Notes under the pieces: model-generated
What the model was told of the DNA's origin: nothing
Seen by the model: the letters and a program-made list of their open reading frames with translations, nothing else
Databases searched by the model: none
Translations under genes and position numbers: made by a program
Origin: Eonycteris spelaea
Taxonomy: Eukaryota; Chordata; Mammalia; Chiroptera; Pteropodidae
Assembly (NCBI GenBank): GCA_003508835.1
Contig: PUFA01000084.1
Location: 2,418,001 to 2,482,000, forward strand
Length of the DNA: 64,000 nucleotides
Direction: 5' to 3'
Shown: piece after piece, positions 57,555 through 64,000 of the stretch
Layout of the letters: each line of letters begins with the position of its first letter
Position numbering within the stretch: the stretch's first letter is position 1

Positions 57555-57705
57555 GAGTCATATCTATGTTTAAATTGTAGGTATATCATTTGGCAGCTAT
57601 GGTTGCTAGAAAATTACTCATCTTTTCGGTTTTCACATCTGGAAAATAAAATCATTATTATCTTTTAGGATTGTTTTGATTATTAAATGTTATATAGCTA
57701 TATTA
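57555..57705 (+). repeat. MIR SINE, sense
   Basis: 'aggagtcatatctatgttta' (57,555-57,574), 'ctcatcttttcggttttcac' (57,618-57,637), 'atctggaaaataaaatcatt' (57,638-57,657) and 'ggattgttttgattattaaa' (57,668-57,687) follow the MIR sense order. Confidence 0.8.
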
Positions 57706-58884
57706 CTGCTATTAATTATCATTACCCACTACATCTGATTAATGAAGAAGCTCCAGGATAGAAGCCCAAAAGAGTTATGGCTGTGCCAGTATTAGGGCAG
57801 AAGGAAGGTAAGTATTTTATGATACCTGAGGTTAGAGATTTCCCAACCTGTCTGAGTATGATTCCAACACAATTATTCTAGCATGGAGCTTGATTAACTG
57901 TATTTTTAATGAGCTCCGCTGGTGATTGAAATATGCTACCACATTTGAGAGCGTTCCCTAGCTAACAACGAAGATCCCTTCTGACTTTGTATTGCAATTG
58001 TTTATCAAATTCTGTTTTGAGCATTTTTTTCCCTTTTCTAAGATACTCTCATGATTCTTTTACTTTACTCTGTAATTTCTTCCCAAACAAAGCCCTAGGC
58101 TCACTCGATGTGTGCCATCCTTGTGTGCACAAGGGACACCTTTTGTTCTAGCATCGTCCTATGAATCTGCCAGTTTTGCTGTGCATTTCTAGGAGAACAA
58201 CTTTTAATTAAAAAGAAGTCAAACAAGATTACTTAGTTTTCTTCTTTAAAAGGCACCATTGTCAGTTTCCATGAAACCCTTTTTCTCTTTAACTCTCCTT
58301 CTTTAAGATACTTGAGTTCAGCAACATCCTCTGTGTCAACTTCTGAGTAAAAAAAGATGTTCTTAGCCTGCTCCTATTCTCCTTAACTGCCATGGTAAAA
58401 CAATCCATGCCAATCGCCCAGCCTGCTGGGCTGCCACTGATAAGACCTCCTCTTTCCTTCGTCTGGCATCTTGTTCAGATACTATAGCAAAAGCTCTATT
58501 ACTCTCTGGGGAGCAACTTGAATGTCATCTTGGTGGCTTGCAGCCAGCATTCTCCCCTGTGGAAGGGGGATCCTTGGGTACAATCCAGAATGAAGTTTGT
58601 ACAGTGTTGTCCAGAGGATCTTTCCCTGGTATTGTTAAAACCTATATTTTTGACCTTCAATTCTGACAACCTGAATTTTTTTTCAAGAAAATATATTTAT
58701 GTGAATTAAATCTAGCTCATTTTAGAAAAAGAAACTTTCAAGGAAGTTATCATTACTTTAGGACTAAACAGTGAAGACAAATTTGAGCTTCCACGTGGGT
58801 TATAACAGAAATATAACTTTCAGATAATTGAGGTGGTTTCTTTATTCCTGTAATGTTGTCATTCAAACAATAGACTTTCAGCAG
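57706..58884. other. Unassigned, low-repeat DNA
   Basis: A short perfect palindrome CCTTGTGTGCACAAGG lies at 58,119-58,134. The plus frame 58,518-58,709 is unrecognised. No gene signal. Confidence 0.4.
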
Positions 58885-59490
58885 CAGAGATGTACAGGAG
58901 TCTTGGAGGTCATTAATTCTAATATCCACCCTATAGGGAATCCTGATAGGCTGTCATCAAAGCCTCTGATTGAAAACCTATTGATTGACAGCTCACTGCA
59001 TTATGAGGGAAATACAGAGGATCCCTAGTTTTTACAAAGTATCTCTATTAGTCAGCCTCTCTAATATTCAACCTTTTATAATTTTTTTTTAATGCTCTGG
59101 AAAACCACAGAGAATAAATTTAATTTCTCTTTTCTATAAAAGCTCTTCAAATATTTGATTATAGTTATATCTGCACAGATCCTTCCTTCTCCAATTAATA
59201 TAACCCTAGTTTCCTATCCTTTATATATTATAGCAGTAAAACCCATATAATTCTGGTCACTTTCTTTATAGCTTACCTGGGTTCTTTTAGGTATTCAAAT
59301 GCACAAATATGGTCTGACCACGGCAGAATTCAGTGAATTATAATCTTCCTTATACTATATATTATACATTATTAATATACCCTCTTATCACATTAGCATT
59401 TTTAACAGCTTTTTAACCCTTTCTCATCATAATACATTTTCAGTCAACTGAAACCCACTATGGTTTTTCATATAAACTGATATTAAGCAA
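58885..59490 (-). mobile_element. L3 (CR1-clade LINE) 3' end, antisense
   Basis: 'cttggaggtcattaattcta' (58,901-58,920), 'aggctgtcatcaaagcctct' (58,948-58,967), 'gattgaaaacct' (58,968-58,979), 'aagctcttcaaatatttgat' (59,140-59,159) and 'tggtctgaccacggcagaat' (59,311-59,330) follow the L3 antisense 3' end in order. Second L3 copy of the window. Confidence 0.8.
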
Positions 59491-59529
59491 AGAGTTAAAA
59501 AGGTGTGAAGAGAAAGGAAATTAGACCGG

Positions 59530-59690
59530 ATTGTACTTTTGTTCCAGCTTTGCTACTACTTTATTTTGTGATCTTAGGTAAGTATCTGATTCTCTGTTTC
59601 TTCAACTGTAAAATGGAAATTTTGGATTAAATTATTGGTAGGGTCCCTACCAGCTCTAGTATTCTATTATTCTAGGAAAACCTTATATTT
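59530..59690 (+). repeat. MIR-family SINE, sense
   Basis: 'tgatcttaggtaagtatctg' (59,570-59,589), 'ttcttcaactgtaaaatgga' (59,599-59,618) and the tail 'agggtccctaccagctctag' (59,640-59,659) with 'attctattattcta' (59,661-59,674). The tail type points to MIR3 or a relative. Confidence 0.72.
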
Positions 59691-60248
59691 CTCATATAAT
59701 TGATTACTTTCTTAACTAAAATGTAAAATTTTTCATTTATATCAATAAATATTCACTATTGTGGTGGTGTTTATGGTTATCATTATTTCTGTTGACATTC
59801 ACCTTTTAAAATTTGGATCCATAAATATGCAGACATAGAATTCAGTTATTCTCTGAGAAATTCATAAGTGTAGAGTAAAAAATACCTTTCACGCCTACAT
59901 GTAATAAAGAGAAAATACTTGTATCAGGGTTGAATCAAGGAAGTATATGAGTGACATGAAATAAAAGATCAGAATGGATGTAATTGTGGGTATTCGTGAA
60001 GAGTTTATGGAAGTCTATTTATGGAGTGCCTGCACATCTGGTGTCTGGTCTATCATCTCTGTATTTCAGTAGGGCCAGTTGGGGGGAAAAATGAACATAT
60101 AGTGGGAAGAATAAGGACAGGCTAGAATTTATGATGATATGATTGAACCTACGTGGACAAACTGGAACCCACATCTGTATGTCATCACCTCTAACCTTGA
60201 CAGCGGGGGTGACCTGCAAAAACAGCTGGAGCCCTCTTCAAGGAACTA
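59691..60248. other. Unassigned DNA
   Basis: Nothing recognised. Confidence 0.4.
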
Positions 60249-60366
60249 TGGTTGACCCTTGTGGAACATGGATTTGAAATGCATGAGTCCAGTTATATGC
60301 TGATTTTAAGTTTCACTTATAAATAGACCCATGCAGTTCAGACCCATGTAGTTCAAGGGTCAACTG
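60249..60366. mobile_element. Tigger-type MITE (MER2/MER28-like), 118 bp
   Basis: Terminal inverted repeats TGGTTGACCCTTG (60,249-60,261) and CAAGGGTCAACTG (60,354-60,366) are flanked by TA on both sides (60,247-60,248 and 60,367-60,368), as expected of Tc1/mariner-type insertion. The arms pair for about 45 bp, so the element is close to a complete fold-back. No coding capacity. Confidence 0.88.
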
Positions 60367-60368
60367 TA

Positions 60369-60880
60369 TTTTTGCAACTGAGTCAGCCCTTGGAGAGGCC
60401 AAAGTGGGGATTTGATGGGAGCTAGAGAAGCTGCAGACCCAGCTGCTACCCCACACCAACAAGGGGAACTAGCATATTAGCAACAATTGGGCACATTTGT
60501 GGTAGTGGTGACTCCTACCCAATCTTCACTTCACCACCTTCCAAATCTCACGCAAGTTTCTTTGTAGTCAGTCTTAATTCAGAACCACACAGGAAGGGAA
60601 TTCTGAGAAATGCGCTTCCAGATTAGGCAGGTTAATACAGTAGAAAAACGCAGCAACAGTAACGTTTTCTGACTACCTTAGACAGTAGTATTTGAAGGTC
60701 CAGAAAAAGTGAACATAGGCAACTCAAAAAAAAAATGTGAAAATAAAAGAGCTGATAACAATCGCTTTAATTACATAACAAAAAGTGATAGTGTAATAAC
60801 TAAAAAGTCTAAAATAGAATTCTGAGTATGTAATCTACATTCTACATATTATTCTACCTATAGTAACATTAAGTTGAGCT
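60369..60880. other. Unassigned DNA
   Basis: No assigned repeat. Confidence 0.4.
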
Positions 60881-60899
60881 ACATAAGGAAACTTTTAAT

Positions 60900-61768
60900 T
60901 TAACTTTATTATTAGTTTCAAATATACAGTACATTTCAAATATACAGTTTCAAATATATAGACATTTATGCAGTTTATGAAATGACCACCCTGATTGCTT
61001 TTTCTCTCCTCTGGCTCTCCACCTTGCCAGACTGCATTACTGATGACTACATTCCCTATGCCTACGCCATGCCCACCATCTCTGTGAATATCTATCAACT
61101 ACTAATTTGTACTCTAACCATTCATACCATTTTCCCAGCTCCCTCAACCCTCCTTCTCTCTGGCGGTCATAGATTTTCCTCTATATTTGTGAGTCTGTTT
61201 TTGATTAATTTGTTCTTTTCGTTCCTTAAATTTCACATATAAATGAAATCACATAGTATTTATCTTTATCTATGACTTATTTTGGTATAATAACCTCTAG
61301 ATCCATCCATGTTAATGCAAATGGTAGGAATTCATTTTTTAATGGCTGAGTAATCCTCCATTGTATATATGAACCATAACTTTATTTGATCGTCTGTTGA
61401 TGGGCATTTAGGTTGCGTCTATATCTTGGCTTTTGTACACTGTGCTACCACGAACATATGGGTGCCTAGATCTTAATGAATTATTGTTTGGGTTTTCTTT
61501 GGATAAATACCCAGAAGTGCAATTCCTAGGTCAAAAGGTATATCCATTTTTAACTGTTTGAGGAGCTTCCAGACTGTTTTCCATAGCAGCTATACTGATT
61601 TGCAATCCCACCAACAGTGTATGAGGGTTCTCTTTTCTCTGCATCCTTGCCAATACTTGTTCTTTGATATTTTAATAATAGCCATTCTTATAGGTTTAGA
61701 ATGATATCTCATTGTGGTTTTAATTTGCATTTCTATGACCTTAGTGACCTTAGCATCTTTTCACATGT
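60900..61768 (-). mobile_element. Antisense 5'-truncated L1 with target-site duplication
   Basis: The 3' UTR (from 60,900) leads into antisense ORF2 C-terminus: 'aacctctagatccatccatg' (61,292-61,311), 'ttgatgggcatttaggttgc' (61,397-61,416), 'ataaatacccagaagtgcaa' (61,503-61,522) and 'cacatgtac' at the 5' truncation. Target copies ACATAAGGAAACTTTTAAT (60,881-60,899) and ACATAAGGGAACTTTAAT (61,769-61,786) flank it. A threefold 'tttcaaatatacagt' tandem lies at 60,916-60,959 in the 3' UTR. The clear target duplication suggests a less ancient insertion than most here. Confidence 0.9.
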
Positions 61769-61786
61769 ACATAAGGGAACTTTAAT

Positions 61787-62099
61787 AAGCTCTCTGTTCA
61801 GTGTAATAAAATGCATCAGCAAATATAAAATGCTGTTTTTTAGGATAAGTGTGAAATTGAAATCACATAGGTGTGACACATGCACTCAGTACATTTGAAG
61901 TGTGTGTGTATGTGTATTTGAAATGGGTGCCTCTGTGTGTGGGTATATGTGTGAGTTTGGGGATGTGATAACCTGATCTAATGTCAAGAATTATCCTTAT
62001 GTTAGTCAGTGTCCTAGCAGTCTTCCTTCTGGATTTTCTTTCTTGATCCTTCTCTGCTTTATTTAAGTGACTTTTTTCTCATTTCTAGACTTTACTTGA
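61787..62099. other. Unassigned DNA with a TG-rich patch
   Basis: A TG/TATG-rich patch lies at 61,899-61,965. Nothing else recognised. Confidence 0.4.
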
Positions 62100-62510
62100 A
62101 CGCATTCTCACTGATGTTCATTCTGATGAAGGACAGGGTGAAGCTCCCTGAGTGGAGACTCAAGTCTTACATCCAGAGAAAGAGGGGCCTTGATGGTGTG
62201 CAGAAAAGAATTTAAGTGCGTGCCAGAGTTAGAGACAAAGGGAAAGTTTATTAGAGAAGGAATAATGCTCCACAGGCAGAGATGTGGTCTCCTCTCAAAG
62301 ACAGAGAATGAGAGAGGCCACATATCTTTGAGGATTCAGTTTAAGTCTGTTTTCTTTTCTGCGTGTGGGTGTGCAGTGTGAAAAGCATGAGGAGGTACTT
62401 GTTAGTAATTTCAGCAGGCATCTTCCTGCAGGTTCTCCACGGTCTGGCAGTATGGTGATCAACTGGGTTCTCAGGTCTAGGAGCATGTAGCAGACTCTGA
62501 ATAAACCTGG
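62100..62510 (-). mobile_element. Possible antisense retroviral LTR (solo)
   Basis: On the minus strand a polyadenylation signal AATAAA falls in 'ctctaataaactttccctt' (reverse of 62,240-62,258). It is followed by a CT-rich U5-like stretch and preceded by moderately GC-rich DNA, the layout of an ERV1-like R-U5. Clear TG...CA ends and a target duplication are not established, and no family name comes to mind. No internal retroviral sequence adjoins it. Confidence 0.4.
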
Positions 62511-64000
62511 TTTAATATTTGGTGCATTTGTATAGTTCTCCTGCTGCTTTCCTATATTACTTCTACCAAATCTCTTGGTTCATAGTTTATAATTTATGTG
62601 GTAAATGACATTATTTTAGTTTGTATTCAGAATTATTATTGTTATTTTTACCATGGAAAGCAGCATTTGGTCTGCTATAGTCTGTCATTGTGGTTTCAAA
62701 GAGGCATACAATTGCAAGGCATCTTTATCCTGAATAGAGATAATCATATGTAGTATTAAAAACAACACCAGTATTTTGAATACTGAAAGAGCATTCTGTG
62801 GTTTATGAATGGTTCTAAGGGCTTTTGAGTATGCCTTTAAAAACACAGAAGATCAAAGTATTCTGTTTTTATTAAAGGTCAAGGTGGGTTTAAAATAGTT
62901 TAAACTAAACTTGATGTGTTTTTCAGTCTTAGTTTTTCTTTATTTACCTTCAAACAACCCAATCAATCTTAACAAAAGAATTCTTTTAAACTTCACAAAA
63001 TGAACTGAAGAATATAAAAGAAAGAATGATTAATGCCTTTTTATTTGATTTACTAAAGGCAAAACATATTTTCACTTTCAAAAAACTAACTTTTATGTCG
63101 TGTATACCTGAAATCTTACCATGATACCTCATTGTCTCCAGCTTATTTCTAAGATTTTCCCTGACTATACATACTACATGTTACTCCTGGAATACTAATT
63201 GTGATTAGTCTTGGTGATTCCTGATACTGCAGAACTTTCTGTTTGTAGTAGGGCAAAATATGAACAAAAAAGAATTGCTTGCATTGCTGCTGTGCCAGAT
63301 AAGAACAGTTAAAAAGGAATTAAAAAGTTCAGGAGGTTATTAAAAGAAGCTTCAGTTTGGAGGATGGTGATACGTGAGATTTAGATGCAGGTGACCTATT
63401 GAAGGCTTCGGGGAGGAACTTTTTGAGCATGTTTATGTAAATGTCAGGAAATGGTGGTATTTACCTATTCATCAACTTACTGTGGTAGGCTTATGCTTTG
63501 TAGACATTTACCAAAACAACAACAACAAAATCAAGTAGTTTTTGACAAGCAAATGTATTATATAACATTTGCACTTTCTTTTAAACCTCTGTATTCTCAA
63601 TAAACTTTAGAAGAAGAGAAATTTTTCTCTGTCCAATTAAAACCACTTAAATTTCTCCTATTAATTAAACATTAAAGTTTCCCTATGGTACAGCTAATTA
63701 ATTCTTGAAATATGAAAATCACCATGAAGAAGACAATTTATGTAACAATTTACATAAATTCAAGCCTATGCTATGGTGATCAAGGTAGGAGATACATGAA
63801 AATTAAATACCAGTGGGAGGAGAGAGTGAATGTGTATTTTCATATATACTTATCACAAAATGATGGACAATCTGACTGATCTTACTTTTCCTCTTAACTA
63901 TTAAAATCCTTAACTTGTATGTGTCAACTTGATAATTTAAATTTAAATTATAGTAGTTTTATAGATGTAATAAATTGAATTCTTCTTGAAGGAAGTCTAT
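62511..64000. other. Unassigned AT-rich DNA
   Basis: A MIR-like echo at 62,800-62,840 is too weak to call. No gene, promoter or recognised repeat up to the window edge. Confidence 0.4.

Noticed and set aside
62690..62840. Weak MIR-like order near 'ttctaagggcttttgagtat'
   Set aside because: Too few matching landmarks to separate from chance.

Overview
This window is non-coding nuclear DNA from a placental mammal. It is AT-rich and CpG-poor and is built largely from old mammalian retrotransposons: L1, L2, L3/CR1, MIR, MaLR LTRs, Tigger and hAT-Charlie relics. The least diverged L1 3' tails (about 15,275-15,542, 27,458-27,791 and 54,376-54,418) look like those of Laurasiatheria and, from memory, most like bats. 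I saw no primate Alu, rodent B1/B2, carnivore, ruminant, pig or horse SINE. The bat assignment is an inference; placental mammal is close to certain. I found no protein-coding exon, tRNA or rRNA gene, CpG island or CRISPR-like array. Every long reading frame is either a piece of a transposon or a chance frame.

Layout. 60-2,546: a decayed MaLR-type endogenous retrovirus with both LTRs. 2,590-17,350: an L1 graveyard. It includes a three-level nest: a sense L1 is interrupted by a Tigger DNA transposon with intact TA target sites, and the Tigger is interrupted by an antisense L1 that lost most of ORF2 but kept ORF1 and its 5' region. 17,350-24,770: mostly unassigned DNA with MIR, L2 and L1 scraps and a duplicated block of about 130 bp. 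24,770-31,610: two consecutive sense L1 copies, one carrying a younger L1 tail and the other a solitary MLT1-like LTR, both with visible target-site duplications. 31,610-47,360: the least repeat-dense part, with hAT MITEs, L2, MIR, an L3/CR1 copy and several simple repeats. 47,360-48,590: an antisense L1 5' region. 48,590-53,570: mostly unassigned. 53,570-56,215: an antisense L1 containing a younger 5'-inverted (twin-primed) L1. 56,215-64,000: a fold-back element, a second L3/CR1 copy, MIRs, a Tigger-type MITE, an antisense 5'-truncated L1 with a clear target-site duplication, and a possible antisense solo LTR.

No genes act together here. The biological content is the insertion history: nesting order, target-site duplications, an inversion, internal deletions and fold-back elements. 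I found no sign of a new functional system. The most useful leads are the fold-back element at 57,064-57,216, the 29-bp direct repeats around an unassigned 0.9-kb block (31,828-32,786), the perfect 12-bp hairpin at 48,694-48,724 and the nested insertions. Repeat family names come from memory of consensus sequences; boundaries are by eye and usually good to tens of bases.
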